Assembly: GCF_025567165.1 (NCBI RefSeq)
Contig: NZ_JAOQKC010000002.1
Span: forward strand, 62,001 to 126,000
Length of the DNA stretch: 64,000 nt
DNA from: Laedolimicola ammoniilytica
GTDB taxonomy: Bacteria; Bacillota; Clostridia; Lachnospirales; Lachnospiraceae
Direction: 5' to 3'
A program made the translations under genes and the position numbers. Below are positions 1 through 8,587 of the stretch, piece after piece; position 1 is the stretch's first letter; each line of letters begins with the position of its first letter. The notes under the pieces are model-generated. The model made no database searches and was not told the DNA's origin. It saw nothing but the letters and a program-made list of their open reading frames with translations.

Positions 1-1167
1 CAGCTGTGCCATTCTCTGCCTGTAAATAGCTCTGGTCTTAGCTGTAAACTTTTTCTTTCTGATTTTCATGCTTCGATTCTCATCCCCGGCCTGTTCTGAC
101 AGTTCCTCACATATCTGGGGATAATCTGCACGTAACTCACCAATTTTCACCTTCGTATATTCCGACATAAGCTCCGGATGTTTTTCCATCAGATTTTTGG
201 CCGAAATTACGGTTTGCTTTCGCGCTTTATAAGCCACTTCATAGTAAGAATCATTTTCTCTGGCCGGGATCATTCCCACGGTTGCCTGCCCCATTGCCTC
301 AACAAATGGGATTTCCAACCGCAGCTTGATTTCTTCCAGTTCCTTGATCCTTGCTTTTAGTTCAGCAATTTGCTCATCAACCGCTTCCATTTCCTCTACA
401 TCCACCGAATAATCCGGATGGAAAATAACACATGGAAGATTCGGATCCGCGAAACCAGAATACGCCCGCAAGTCTGCAAGCGTATTCTTCGGTTTCTTGG
501 ACAGTTCCAGCGGAGGCTTTTTCCTTGGTATAACGTAAGTATTCCAAAATCGCACATTACGTTCTATCAAATCAGCCTCTTCCTCCATATTCCTTTCGAT
601 CCGCACACAGGCATAATTCTTTTTCTCGTCAAAGCCCCACATGCAAGCAATATATGCTTCATCCAGATCCATGACGGCCAAATAGAACAATACCTGAAGC
701 CGGTAGTATTCCGGGCATTTCCCCTTCTTCCAATACTCTTCAACTGCTGCATTTTCCGGAAATGTGGTTTTCAATTCCAATACTCCACGAATTGTCTTTT
801 TATTTCCATATTTGTCCTGTGTTTCACGCTCATACATCCGATCAAGATTAACACGCATAAAAGAATAATCCGCATGATGATAAATTCCGGTATCGTTGAT
901 CACCTTAAAACCGGTTTTTCTTTGAAATACCTCCGCAACCAACGGCTCCAGAATATGACCTTTCTCTTTTGCATAATCATCCTCTTCTTTAAACACGTAT
1001 TTTTTCATTCCGCAGCACTTGGCCCACAATCCATACATGCTATTCCATGGAGAGTACCCGTAAAGGACTGCCTGATCACTTCCTCCAATTCCGATTCGCG
1101 ATTTTGCAAATTCCTCCTGTGTCATGCCGGCGCTGTCTCCAACCTTTACCGGTTTTTTACCAATCAC
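1..1167 (-). CDS. YqaJ-type viral recombinase/exonuclease, 3' end cut by window edge
   Basis: The frame is open for 389 codons and runs off the left edge, so the C-terminus is missing. A GTG start at 1167 overlaps the TAG of the upstream gene by one base (TAGTG), with AAAGGAGG just ahead, so the two are translationally coupled. The N-terminus reads IGIGGSDQAV (about residues 25-34), the nucleotide-contacting start of YqaJ/lambda-exonuclease-like PD-(D/E)XK enzymes. GHILEP follows near 70-75 and LELKTT near 130-135, which supply the acidic residues and the E-x-K of the active site. After about residue 220 a charged helical segment follows. Family members resect DNA ends for single-strand annealing recombination in phages and mobile elements. 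Family assignment is fairly sure; the partner relation to the neighbour is inferred. Confidence 0.82.
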   Translation of the reverse strand, partial: MIGKKPVKVGDSAGMTQEEFAKSRIGIGGSDQAVLYGYSPWNSMYGLWAKCCGMKKYVFKEEDDYAKEKGHILEPLVAEVFQRKTGFKVINDTGIYHHADYSFMRVNLDRMYERETQDKYGNKKTIRGVLELKTTFPENAAVEEYWKKGKCPEYYRLQVLFYLAVMDLDEAYIACMWGFDEKKNYACVRIERNMEEEADLIERNVRFWNTYVIPRKKPPLELSKKPKNTLADLRAYSGFADPNLPCVIFHPDYSVDVEEMEAVDEQIAELKARIKELEEIKLRLEIPFVEAMGQATVGMIPARENDSYYEVAYKARKQTVISAKNLMEKHPELMSEYTKVKIGELRADYPQICEELSEQAGDENRSMKIRKKKFTAKTRAIYRQRMAQL

Positions 1168-2351
1168 TATTTCCCGCCTCCTTTAATTGTATCAAGGTTC
1201 GGAAAATCAGTACCTTTCCAGTTAATTTTCAACGCGCGTGCAACCATCGAGGTTGCTTTAGCTACTCCAGCTTCCACATCTGCACCTTTGGCTCTCGTCT
1301 CATTTGAGACATAGGAAATAATTTCGCACATCCCAATATACACATCCAGAGCAGACATCTTCTGATTAGCTTCCTGGGCCGGGAATACAGACATGATATT
1401 GAACATTTCCGCAGACATTTTTGTAGCTTTGGTATACTGCTTCAGCAAACCTACTTGAGCTGACATATTCATAAAACAATCCAGCGGATATGTAATCTCA
1501 ATGTCTGCCAGGGTACGCAGATTCATTATTTTGCGTTCAAACTGGCCTTCTACTTCCAGCAGCGCCTTCTTGAATTTCTCCAAAGGGTTATCATTTCCAC
1601 GATGCTTATTCGTGATCGGATCTCCCAGCGGGATCTTCAGCCCATTAGCATATACCTCCGGTGCAATCGTTACTGCCGCTTTTGCAGAATCTCCCATACT
1701 TATCTGCAGTGTTGGGAAAACTACTTCTGCCTTGAACAGTTCTTTTACATCATTGAACAGTTCCGCATTGTATGCCGAAAAATCAAATTTTGATACTACA
1801 CCATCATGATTCATCGTTGCTTCCACAAATTTTGCATCTGGATACTGCAATGCTAACCATTCCTGTGCTGTAGCATAGGCTTCATACATATTAAAGGGAT
1901 TGTACTCATCCGAATGGATGCTCAAGATTTTTCCACCTTCGTTACGGATATAGCATTTCTTCCCAATATCTGTAACAGAAAGTCCATCATTAAGATGCTG
2001 CGCCGTTTTTTCTTTCGACAGCCTCCGATATGCCTGACCTGTGATACCCGCTCGTCCCTGAACGCTGCTAATTCCCTGTTCACGCAAGCAATATGCCTGA
2101 CCATCGGGAAGCGTAACATAGAATCCAGAGTTATGCATCGTATCCTCTACCGTTTCTGGTTCCATGGTTTCCTGGCTCCGATATTCTTCTGGAAGTTCTT
2201 CCCATGGTACAATCGCATGAATCTGAATATCTCGTAACGCGACATCTCTGATCCAGGTGCTGACATCCTCCAGTTCTTTGAGTCTGTCAAGTAATTCTCC
2301 CATGTTGTTAAAGGTTTCCTCATATGAGTCCTTCATAAATTTTGTGCTCAT
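1167..2351 (-). CDS. DUF932-like phage/plasmid protein, possible YqaJ partner
   Basis: 394 residues if started at the ATG at 2351, which has GGAAAGGAGTGCC directly upstream; the frame stays open further but without a better ribosome site. The middle has KCYIRNEGGKILSIHSDEYNPFN (given in part: KCYIRNEGG, then SDEYNPFN), which resembles the DUF932 pattern of an arginine-containing strand followed by a turn and a Tyr/Asn helix. The C-terminal third is helical and ends in a Gly/Lys tail. It is the first gene after leader module 1 and is coupled to the YqaJ-type exonuclease. Exonuclease genes of this kind often sit beside a RecT or Rad52-like annealing protein, and this protein holds that place, but I see no RecT motif. 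DUF932 assignment is moderate; an annealing role is inference from position only. Confidence 0.5.
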   Translation of the reverse strand: MSTKFMKDSYEETFNNMGELLDRLKELEDVSTWIRDVALRDIQIHAIVPWEELPEEYRSQETMEPETVEDTMHNSGFYVTLPDGQAYCLREQGISSVQGRAGITGQAYRRLSKEKTAQHLNDGLSVTDIGKKCYIRNEGGKILSIHSDEYNPFNMYEAYATAQEWLALQYPDAKFVEATMNHDGVVSKFDFSAYNAELFNDVKELFKAEVVFPTLQISMGDSAKAAVTIAPEVYANGLKIPLGDPITNKHRGNDNPLEKFKKALLEVEGQFERKIMNLRTLADIEITYPLDCFMNMSAQVGLLKQYTKATKMSAEMFNIMSVFPAQEANQKMSALDVYIGMCEIISYVSNETRAKGADVEAGVAKATSMVARALKINWKGTDFPNLDTIKGGGK

Positions 2352-2409
2352 TGGCACTCCTTTCCGGCCGTAGCCTAAATAATATTTAGACTCGTATTTT
2401 CCTAAACGC

Positions 2410-2445
2410 AAAAAAGGATCAATATACGCATCTGCATATTGATCC
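2410..2445 (-). terminator. Intrinsic terminator/attenuator in leader 1
   Basis: On the minus strand GGATCAATAT pairs with ATATTGATCC (10 bp) around a loop of about 10 bases and is followed directly by TTTTTT. It lies between the promoter and the first gene, so it acts on the leader and not on an upstream transcript. Confidence 0.75.
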
Positions 2446-2520
2446 TGTAATTATTTCGCTGTTTAATTTTTTAATACTAAGTCTATGGTTCTATTATATC
2501 GTCCAGGCAAATTTTGTCAA
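2410..2520 (-). promoter_or_regulatory. Leader module 1: sigma-A promoter, conserved leader, terminator
   Basis: Read on the minus strand: TTGACA (2520-2515), a 16-base spacer, TATAAT (2498-2493), then a leader that begins ATAGACTTAGTA, carries GCGAAATAATTACAGGA, and runs into a hairpin with a U-run (2445-2410) before the DUF932-like gene. The same arrangement with the same boxes occurs at 10554-10665 and 15291-15422. The start of transcription is probably at or just before ATAGAC. The layout is that of an attenuator, so readthrough should control the recombination operon. Confidence 0.75.
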
Positions 2521-2571
2521 GTATCCTGCCCGCCAAATAGTTCAACTGAATACACTTGCAATTACTGTAAT

Positions 2572-2892
2572 TCAATTTTCTTCTGAACAGAGGTGCTTTT
2601 CCAAGGCATTACTCATTTTAAATTTGAGGTGAACATGCGGCTTACCTCTCGTCGGCTCCTGCAGATCCAGACCTATTTTCTTCGTTCTGCCTTTATAATA
2701 CCTCATCTCGAAAGTTCCAAATCCAGAAAAAATAACTTTTTTCCCCCCTTTTACTGCATCCAGTAAAATTTCTTCCTGTACTTTCAAAACCTGCTCAACT
2801 TCTTTTTTAGACATTCCGAGCCTGTTTTGCATTATCTTAGTATAATCTGATTTTAATAACTTTCCCATACATTCACCATAATTTTCACTCAT
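2572..2892 (-). CDS. HU/IHF-like DNA-binding protein
   Basis: 106 residues; ATG at 2892 after AGGAAAGC. The order of elements matches the HU family: two N-terminal helices (SKKEVEQVLKVQEEILLDAVKGG), then KKVIFSGFGTFEMR, the conserved 'V.l.gFGtF..r' strand, then a basic arm region and a C-terminal helix. The stretch above is given in parts in the protein near residues 28-50 and 50-65. HU proteins bend DNA non-specifically; on mobile elements they assist recombination and replication. About 10-15 residues longer than a chromosomal HU at the N-terminus. It ends 50 bases before the leader 1 promoter and follows the membrane protein gene by 15 bases, so it is probably co-transcribed with it. Confidence 0.82.
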   Translation of the reverse strand: MSENYGECMGKLLKSDYTKIMQNRLGMSKKEVEQVLKVQEEILLDAVKGGKKVIFSGFGTFEMRYYKGRTKKIGLDLQEPTRGKPHVHLKFKMSNALEKHLCSEEN

Positions 2893-2907
2893 TTTTGCTT
2901 TCCTATT

Positions 2908-4176
2908 TTACCATTGCGGATCAAACGTAGAAATGTCCACAAACAGATTATTTGCGTTGGTAGTATCCATATCAACAATTTTCCACGTATCATCCATGTA
3001 CCTTAAATGCAGTGTCGTTACTTTTCTGCACTCCCCCAATGTCGTATTCACTGACGCATTTACTTTTACGATCACGCCGTCATTTTCTGCAAGCCTACAA
3101 TTATATTCGACCGGAAGTGTTCCCGAAGCTTCCTTATTATAATATAAATTGCAGTCCGTCACTGTCTGCAGCTTCTCGTAGATCGCATCGTAGTTCCGGT
3201 TACTCTGCGAACATGTCTCCAGAATGTTACCCGATAAGAGGTATTTTCCAAGTTCTGCATCACTGGCCTGTGCCTGTAAAAGCGTATAAATATTTTTCAA
3301 GCTATTATTGGCCTGATCCAAAATCTCATTGACGGTTTCATCCGGAATGATTGCAAGGACCGTATGATACGGTTCTGCAGAGGAAGATGTCGAAGACTCC
3401 TGTTCCACATATTCTGTTTCAAAAGTCCCCAGCTCTGATGCAATAAGAAAATGCGGTGTACAATTTAAAAATCTTGGGAATTCAAACTTATACCATGTAG
3501 TAGACCATTTTTCCTCTGAAAGATACGGCTGCTCTATTGTCGTAACCAAATACTGTTCCAGATCCTCATCTTCCTCCACATTTGCACTATATTCATAGAG
3601 ATTCTTGGACGGGGACTCTAATTCATAATTTTCTATAATCCCAGAATCCGGAACAAACCGCATCACTTCGTCTTCCGGTTGATACACAAACCTGCAGCGT
3701 ACCGTATTATCCCCTGTAAAAAAAATATAGTACGCATGTTCATCATACGTGACTGACTTGTAATTAACTGTCTCTTCCCGTTCCTCCTGCCGGTCCAGTA
3801 TACCTATCTCTGACAAATCATAAGCAAAAAGAGGCTGAATCCCTGTGATTTTCAACCATTGATTATAAGTCTCTGTATCAAAGGCATCCGGCACATCCAT
3901 AATCTTACATGCCTCAATCGTATTACCCGCTTTCAGATACTGAAACAAATCCCTTAAAACTGCCTCTTCCTCTGTCAGCTGATGCGAGGACATACAGCGG
4001 TATCCCTGTTTTTCCTCTTGCTTCTGTTCGTAGTAAATTGTTTTTTCCTCTGCAGTCATATCTTTGACCACCAGCCATTGCCGAATTCCTCTTGCCGAGA
4101 GAAACAGGACCAATGCTACACCGCATATAACGAGCAACCGTTTATGCTTTTCCTTCAACTTAAATCTGAAATTCAC
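2908..4176 (-). CDS. Membrane-anchored extracytoplasmic protein, unknown function
   Basis: 422 residues from a GTG at 4176 preceded by AAAAGGAG. A basic N-terminus is followed by one hydrophobic segment (RLLVICGVALVLFLSA, about residues 13-28), with no lipobox cysteine, so it is an anchored protein with a large outside domain. The outside part is acidic and Tyr-rich with no motif I recognise; a C-terminal block (TTLHLRYMDDTWKIVDMDT) resembles the closing strands of NTF2-like or DUF4878-type domains. It is transcribed from a TTGCAA-17-TATAAT promoter at 4264-4236 and reads into the HU gene. Divergent from the recombinase. Function not assigned. Confidence 0.65.
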   Translation of the reverse strand: MNFRFKLKEKHKRLLVICGVALVLFLSARGIRQWLVVKDMTAEEKTIYYEQKQEEKQGYRCMSSHQLTEEEAVLRDLFQYLKAGNTIEACKIMDVPDAFDTETYNQWLKITGIQPLFAYDLSEIGILDRQEEREETVNYKSVTYDEHAYYIFFTGDNTVRCRFVYQPEDEVMRFVPDSGIIENYELESPSKNLYEYSANVEEDEDLEQYLVTTIEQPYLSEEKWSTTWYKFEFPRFLNCTPHFLIASELGTFETEYVEQESSTSSSAEPYHTVLAIIPDETVNEILDQANNSLKNIYTLLQAQASDAELGKYLLSGNILETCSQSNRNYDAIYEKLQTVTDCNLYYNKEASGTLPVEYNCRLAENDGVIVKVNASVNTTLGECRKVTTLHLRYMDDTWKIVDMDTTNANNLFVDISTFDPQW

Positions 4177-4235
4177 TTCTCTTTTGTCTCCTTTTCTTTA
4201 TTCCGGAACACATTCTGTAATTCTGGTTCGCCTAC

Positions 4236-4264
4236 ATTATATAGGGTGTCTTCCCTACTTGCAA
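4236..4264 (-). promoter_or_regulatory. Promoter of the membrane protein-HU unit
   Basis: Minus strand TTGCAA (4264-4259), 17-base spacer, TATAAT (4241-4236), about 60 bases before the GTG start. Confidence 0.6.
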
Positions 4265-4288
4265 GCAACGCAATTTTTCTTTGCCTTT

Positions 4289-4377
4289 TGTACCAAAACG
4301 AATGTATACCATAATAGTATCAAAACTTATTGACTTTTTTCTTTTTCCGATATAAAATATTAGTATCAAAACGAACG
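4289..4377. repeat. Direct repeats around the recombinase promoter (operator or res-like sites)
   Basis: TAGTATCAAAAC occurs at 4315-4326 and again at 4361-4372, and a related GTACCAAAACGAATG lies at 4290-4304; the 4363-4377 copy continues as ACGAACG. Two copies flank the recombinase promoter at 4330-4358. They could be operators for the recombinase itself or sub-sites for recombination. Confidence 0.55.
4330..4358 (+). promoter_or_regulatory. Promoter of the serine recombinase gene
   Basis: Plus strand TTGACT (4330-4335), 17-base spacer, TAAAAT (4353-4358); it lies inside the direct-repeat cluster, so transcription is probably controlled by what binds those repeats. Confidence 0.65.
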
Positions 4378-4410
4378 AACATTCATTTTAATATTAGAAA
4401 AGAGGATTTT

Positions 4411-5145
4411 ATGAAGACTTTTGGCTATTGCCGAATATCCAGACCTACTCAGAATATTGAACGTCAGGAAAGAAACATACTGGCCCGTTATCCGGATGCG
4501 ATCATTGTGCGTGAAATATTTACCGGTACCATGTTCCAGGGCCGGAAGGAACTTGATAAAATTATACGCCTTGCAGAACCCGGCGATAGAATCGTCTTTG
4601 ATTCCGTCTCACGAATGGCCCGCTGCGCCGACGAGGGTTGTGAAGAATATGAAAAACTATTCAAGAAAGGACTTGTACTTGAATTCTTGAATGAACCGCA
4701 TGTAAATACCGCTGTATACAAGCAAGCACTGCAGCAGCGAATCAATATATATTTCACCACAGGTAATCCGGCTGCAGATAAATTTGCCAAGACCATGATC
4801 GACGCTATGAACGAGTTAATGATGGATTTGGCCAAAGAACAAATTCGCATTGCCTTTGAGCAGGCTGAAAAAGAAGTCAGCGATTTACATACGCGAACCC
4901 GCCAGGGAATCGAAACCGCCCGCCTCAACGGTAAGCAAATTGGCGGTGTTCCAGGACGGAAACTTACTACAAAAAAAAGCATCGAGAAAAAAACTGAAAT
5001 TCTCAAACACTCCATTGATTTCGGTGGAACTCTACATGATAACGATTGCATGAAATTAACCGGTATCGCCAGGAATACATTTTACAAATACAAACGAGAA
5101 CTCAGGGAATCCCTTCTCTCTGGTGAAACAGACTATCCCACATGA
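4411..5145 (+). CDS. Serine recombinase (resolvase family)
   Basis: 244 residues from the ATG at 4411 (AGAGGATTTT just upstream; a longer frame to 4330 would start inside the promoter). YCRIS at residues 6-10 gives the catalytic Ser10; DSVSRMAR near 70-77 is the conserved active-site strand and arginine; a long E-helix runs over about 120-160; a C-terminal helix-turn-helix follows (DNDCMKLTGIARNTFYKYKRE). Length and order match small resolvases/invertases and not large serine integrases. Probable roles are multimer resolution of the element or site-specific inversion; the recombination site may be the repeats just upstream. It is the only clear plus-strand gene. Confidence 0.88.
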   Translation: MKTFGYCRISRPTQNIERQERNILARYPDAIIVREIFTGTMFQGRKELDKIIRLAEPGDRIVFDSVSRMARCADEGCEEYEKLFKKGLVLEFLNEPHVNTAVYKQALQQRINIYFTTGNPAADKFAKTMIDAMNELMMDLAKEQIRIAFEQAEKEVSDLHTRTRQGIETARLNGKQIGGVPGRKLTTKKSIEKKTEILKHSIDFGGTLHDNDCMKLTGIARNTFYKYKRELRESLLSGETDYPT

Positions 5146-5154
5146 TTTTTACAT

Positions 5155-5187
5155 GAAAAAGGCCGTGTTACATCCACGACCTTTTTC
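5155..5187. terminator. Bidirectional terminator between convergent genes
   Basis: GAAAAAGG and CCTTTTTC enclose a CGTG/CACG stem with one mismatch; each strand ends in a T-run. It separates the plus-strand recombinase from the minus-strand operon ending at 5196. Confidence 0.8.
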
Positions 5188-5195
5188 ATTTCCCA

Positions 5196-6377
5196 TTACA
5201 ACATTTCAAACAAATTGAGCTGCACCGGACGTTCCCGTTCAGCTCTTATCCGTTTTTCATACTCTGCTTCCAGTTCCCGGATTCGCTCTGCAGATAGAAT
5301 CTTTTCAATTTTCTTCTGCATTTCTCTCGTTTGAGACGCATAGCCACTCTTTAGGATTAGCCTTTCAAAGTGTTCTTGCTTCTTTTTTTGCGCCACTCGC
5401 CGAGCCTCTTTCTTTTGTTTTTGCTTCCATTGTTCGTTTTCCTCATAGAAAGATATTTTTATTCCTTGTTTCAGATTTTCCAGATCCTCCAGTAAATCCC
5501 TGCTGGCACGACATTCAGAGCGGATATTCAATATATCAATTTCAAATTTTTCATGATGAAATTCCGCATAGAATAACTGACTATGGTATTTCAGGCGAAT
5601 ACTCGCTTCCAACTCTGCCTTACACAGCTTTTCATAGCTTCTGCAAATATCCAGGCTGACCGGTCTTTGAAATACTCTTCTGCCTTTTTCAATATGAGAA
5701 TCTACCTGTCCTTCAAACAGAGTTCCATTCAAATCTGTCCGCAAATAAGTAGTCTTCAGATCATAAAAGACATTTCCTCTTTTTTTATCCAGTTCTTTTC
5801 CTAAAATTGGACAGTAGCCACGGCAGTTATTTTGAGCGCATATTTGAGGACGATACCGCATTGTCCATGCCCGCTGTTCCGGATCGTAATACATATGATG
5901 CTCGCAAGCTCTTCCCTTCCTGGCCTCTATGAATTCACGCTTGTCTTCGCTTATTCTTTTTTCTTCCAGTTCTTCCACTTGTTCGAGACTATTTTCATAT
6001 TGATACGGTTCATCTACCTGATGTACATTACACCAGGTCTTTATCACACCGGTACATGGTAAAGATTCGTGTTTATCCTCACATACTGCTATTCGATATG
6101 GACATTGTACAGTTGCCATATCATTTTCGAAGGTCCACTCAATTCCTTCCAGTTCCAGACTTGACATGCAACTTTCACCTCTGCATTGCAATCCGCAAGG
6201 TGTCCGAAAGGTCATCTTTCTAATATGAGAACGTACATATACAAATCCACCATCTAAATTACTCAATGGATTATCCTTGTCCGGGCAGGTACTTCCTACC
6301 ATAACATAATCTGGATGACACTCTGCTGAATATCCTTCGGCCAGCAATTCTTTTGTCAACTTATTATATTCTCTCAT
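5196..6377 (-). CDS. Cys-rich protein of unknown function with coiled-coil C-terminus
   Basis: 393 residues from the ATG at 6377, which follows GAGG and the TGA of the upstream zinc-ribbon gene; a longer frame exists but overlaps that gene. Scattered cysteine pairs (TPCGLQCRGESC near residue 60, CPYR, CNVH, CAQNNCRGYCP near 190) suggest metal binding. The last 100 residues are a charged helical region (KQKQKKEARRVAQKKKQ) and the protein ends PVQLNLFEML, a short hydrophobic tail resembling clamp- or SSB-binding peptides in shape only. No family recognised. It probably works with the zinc-ribbon protein to which it is coupled. Confidence 0.6.
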   Translation of the reverse strand: MREYNKLTKELLAEGYSAECHPDYVMVGSTCPDKDNPLSNLDGGFVYVRSHIRKMTFRTPCGLQCRGESCMSSLELEGIEWTFENDMATVQCPYRIAVCEDKHESLPCTGVIKTWCNVHQVDEPYQYENSLEQVEELEEKRISEDKREFIEARKGRACEHHMYYDPEQRAWTMRYRPQICAQNNCRGYCPILGKELDKKRGNVFYDLKTTYLRTDLNGTLFEGQVDSHIEKGRRVFQRPVSLDICRSYEKLCKAELEASIRLKYHSQLFYAEFHHEKFEIDILNIRSECRASRDLLEDLENLKQGIKISFYEENEQWKQKQKKEARRVAQKKKQEHFERLILKSGYASQTREMQKKIEKILSAERIRELEAEYEKRIRAERERPVQLNLFEML

Positions 6378-6384
6378 ATCAGCC

Positions 6385-6582
6385 TCACAGTCCCTGGCAT
6401 GGCCGCTCATCCAGGTATTTATCCATATAATTTCTGAATGTGTCCTGATCCATATCATATATTTTGCAGAAACAGCTTTCGCAAGTATCATACACTTTAA
6501 AGATATTGGTCAAGCGCACATCCCAGGTATTCATCTGAACGCCGCATTTATAGCAATAACGCCCTTTTACTTTTTTACTCAT
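6385..6582 (-). CDS. Small zinc-ribbon-like protein
   Basis: 65 residues from the ATG at 6582, chosen because AAAGGTGG lies 8 bases ahead. CYKC (about residues 9-12) and CESC/CFC (about 33-38) form two knuckles spaced like a zinc ribbon. A DMDQDTFRNYMDKYL helix follows. It is the first gene after the hairpin at 6614-6635 and is coupled to the Cys-rich protein. Function unknown; nucleic-acid or protein binding is inferred from the ribbon. Confidence 0.6.
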   Translation of the reverse strand: MSKKVKGRYCYKCGVQMNTWDVRLTNIFKVYDTCESCFCKIYDMDQDTFRNYMDKYLDERPCQGL

Positions 6583-6613
6583 ACTTGGTTCCACCTTTTG
6601 TAAAATAAAGCAA

Positions 6614-6635
6614 GGAGAGCCGTTTCCAGCTCTCC
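6614..6635 (-). terminator. Hairpin with weak U-tract between operon genes
   Basis: Minus strand GGAGAGC / GCTCTCC stem with an 8-base loop, followed by TTGCTTTATTTT. A weak terminator or a processing hairpin within the operon. Confidence 0.5.
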
Positions 6636-6646
6636 TCGATCAAATC

Positions 6647-7075
6647 TTATTTTTCTAAAAATGTGAGGTACACATTGTAATCATTGGATCTGGTAATCAA
6701 TCTGATCCATATGTTGAAATGCTCTGTATCTGAAAAAAGATTATATTCTGTTGGATCCGTCGTAGCAGCTGCATAATTGCGGCAAAACTCGCTCAATGAA
6801 TCCAGATCATAGAATTCTCTTCTTTCAAAAAATGCATCCACAAATGAGTCTATCTCTTCGCCCAAGCTCCGATCAGACAATTCTTGTACCGAAAACCAGG
6901 TTCTCCACCATTGCCCCTTGTAATATGCTCGACAATATGAAATCTCCTTTTTCGGGTACCTTCCATCTTTGTCTTTGAGGTCATCCAGAAATTCACACAC
7001 TCGGATCAATGTTGCCTCTGGGCCTCCGCTCTTACTGTTTTCTTCATTATAAATATGAATTTTTTCTATTTTCAT
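6647..7075 (-). CDS. Hypothetical protein, 142 residues
   Basis: Start ATG at 7075 after GGAGAGGAGAAACAGCT. The sequence is mixed alpha/beta with aromatic runs (YKGQWWRTWFSVQEL near 55-70) and a C-terminal acidic-aromatic region (LFSDTEHFNIWIRLI). No family recognised. It follows the PP-loop gene by about 47 bases and ends before the 6614 hairpin, so it is in the leader 2 operon. Confidence 0.55.
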   Translation of the reverse strand: MKIEKIHIYNEENSKSGGPEATLIRVCEFLDDLKDKDGRYPKKEISYCRAYYKGQWWRTWFSVQELSDRSLGEEIDSFVDAFFERREFYDLDSLSEFCRNYAAATTDPTEYNLFSDTEHFNIWIRLITRSNDYNVYLTFLEK

Positions 7076-7122
7076 AGCTGTTTCTCCTCTCCATAAGAGA
7101 TTTTCTCTCACCTGCATTATTT

Positions 7123-8229
7123 TCACCCGATATTTTCTGCATCTGGTAAAAATTCCGGGAAATCGTAAATGTTCATCTGGCCTTCCAACTCCCATGTTGT
7201 AGTCGGTATACCACAATCATTCAGCGCCTGCATATAGGTCACGCCATTGTTAGTAATCTGCAATGTTCTCTCACACATGGTCCGATGCCGTTCATTATCA
7301 GATGCCCGCAATCGCTGTATTCTATTCGGCTCAGACTCTAAGTGGCATCCAAAACCGCATACAACGCAACCTGTTCTCTGTTCTCCAGTCAAAACATAAA
7401 CTCCTTGCTTATTCTTGATACAGCAACCGTAAACGCTGCAAATAGGTATTTCTTTTTCTACTTTGTAGCGCAGAATATCTTGTTTTGTCCAAAAACCGAT
7501 TGGCTGGCTCTTAATGGTTGATCCATCATATACATTACATCCCGTATGATTGTATTGGTTTTCCCGCCTGAAGCTTTCATCCTGTGTAATTCCCATGAAT
7601 GGATATCGGCCGGTTTCTTTTACATATTTCTTAAATGGCTTTTTCTTTAAGATTTCACAGCACACATCCGAAATATCCTCTGGTATTCGTGTGGTATCAG
7701 CCAGGTACTGCCATTTTTTTGACAGCATTCCGAATTTTCCACGCTCATCACCATTCAAAAGATAATTCCGGTATCTTTCACCTAATTTCCCATGCCGCAA
7801 TTTCTTAATCTTCCCTGCCGTCTCTTTGCTGATAATCGGAAATCCTTTATTTTCACATACCCAACGAAAACTGTGTTCCGGATGCAATTTAACAAGTTCC
7901 AACTCCAACTGTGGGAACTTTTCTTTCAGCCACTCTATGTAATATGTAACGAACTCTCTGATCTCTGGAAATTCCATGCCTGTATCACAAAATACCAACG
8001 GTATCTTTCCTGGCAAGCCATATTTCACATATGCCTCACATATCAGATACCCAAGTACCGTGCTATCAAGCCCTCCTGAAAAAGATAAATAAATCTTTCC
8101 ATCCCAGTATCTATGCCATTCATATATTCTGTACATGCTGAAATTGGGTTTCAATTCATACGGTTGATATTTCATGCTTTCGAAATTATCTTTTGGAAAC
8201 TTAAATGTTTCCGATAATAGATATGCCAT
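7123..8229 (-). CDS. PP-loop phosphoadenosine-phosphosulfate reductase-family protein
   Basis: 368 residues; ATG at 8229 after GGTGGTGAACG. SFSGGLDST at residues 49-57 is the PP-loop that binds the pyrophosphate of ATP or an adenylate. PLVFCDTGMEFPEIREFV (about 78-95) is the second conserved block of the PAPS reductase/DndC group. A cysteine-rich region near 255-290 (CSVYGCC, then GCVVCGFGC) could hold an iron-sulfur cluster. Family members activate sulfate or transfer sulfur to nucleotides; mobile-element copies are often of unknown role. No dndABDE or ibrB neighbour is seen, so DNA phosphorothioation is not supported. An HPPYW methyltransferase-like gene lies in the same operon, which points to nucleic-acid modification as one possibility. 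Confidence 0.82.
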   Translation of the reverse strand: MAYLLSETFKFPKDNFESMKYQPYELKPNFSMYRIYEWHRYWDGKIYLSFSGGLDSTVLGYLICEAYVKYGLPGKIPLVFCDTGMEFPEIREFVTYYIEWLKEKFPQLELELVKLHPEHSFRWVCENKGFPIISKETAGKIKKLRHGKLGERYRNYLLNGDERGKFGMLSKKWQYLADTTRIPEDISDVCCEILKKKPFKKYVKETGRYPFMGITQDESFRRENQYNHTGCNVYDGSTIKSQPIGFWTKQDILRYKVEKEIPICSVYGCCIKNKQGVYVLTGEQRTGCVVCGFGCHLESEPNRIQRLRASDNERHRTMCERTLQITNNGVTYMQALNDCGIPTTTWELEGQMNIYDFPEFLPDAENIG

Positions 8230-8244
8230 ACGTTCACCACCATT

Positions 8245-8574
8245 CTATGCCAGCTTTATGCTATCATCCCAGTTATCTTTAGCTGCAAGAAATGCATTGA
8301 CAACATCTTCTGCTGACATCTGAATTTCTGCTGGAAGTGACGTAACTGAAAAATTCTCTACCGACAATTCAAACCAACAATGATCATCTTCAGTAAGTTT
8401 ATCAAAACGTATCTCCGGGAATCCTACTTGCTTTGGGATAAAATACTCTCCATCAGACAAGCAATCCTGAATACTTTCCTTTTGAGCTTCATCAAAAGTG
8501 CCTGATACTATTACCTGATTTATTTTCTTATAATTTGAAGCATCTCGATATAAATACTCAATTTTTGTATTCAT
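8245..8574 (-). CDS. Hypothetical protein, 109 residues
   Basis: ATG at 8574 follows AAAAAGGAGAAACAA. It is acidic, with two beta-rich blocks (YKKINQVIVSGTFDEAQ near 13-29 and CWFELSVENFSVTSLP near 67-82) and a C-terminal helix. No family recognised. It sits 13 bases after the DUF5688 remnant and 15 bases before the PP-loop gene, so it is co-transcribed with both. Confidence 0.55.
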   Translation of the reverse strand: MNTKIEYLYRDASNYKKINQVIVSGTFDEAQKESIQDCLSDGEYFIPKQVGFPEIRFDKLTEDDHCWFELSVENFSVTSLPAEIQMSAEDVVNAFLAAKDNWDDSIKLA

Positions 8575-8587
8575 TTGTTTCTCCTTT

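Noticed and set aside
370..1314. 314-codon plus-strand frame over the YqaJ-type gene
   Set aside because: No ribosome site or family features; the opposite strand has a coupled start, a GGSD signature and an ExK site.
4488..5051. Minus-strand frame of 187 codons
   Set aside because: Antisense to the serine recombinase, no start signal.
7123..8229. DndC/phosphorothioation system
   Set aside because: Only the PP-loop enzyme is present; no dndA, B, D or E homologue in the window.
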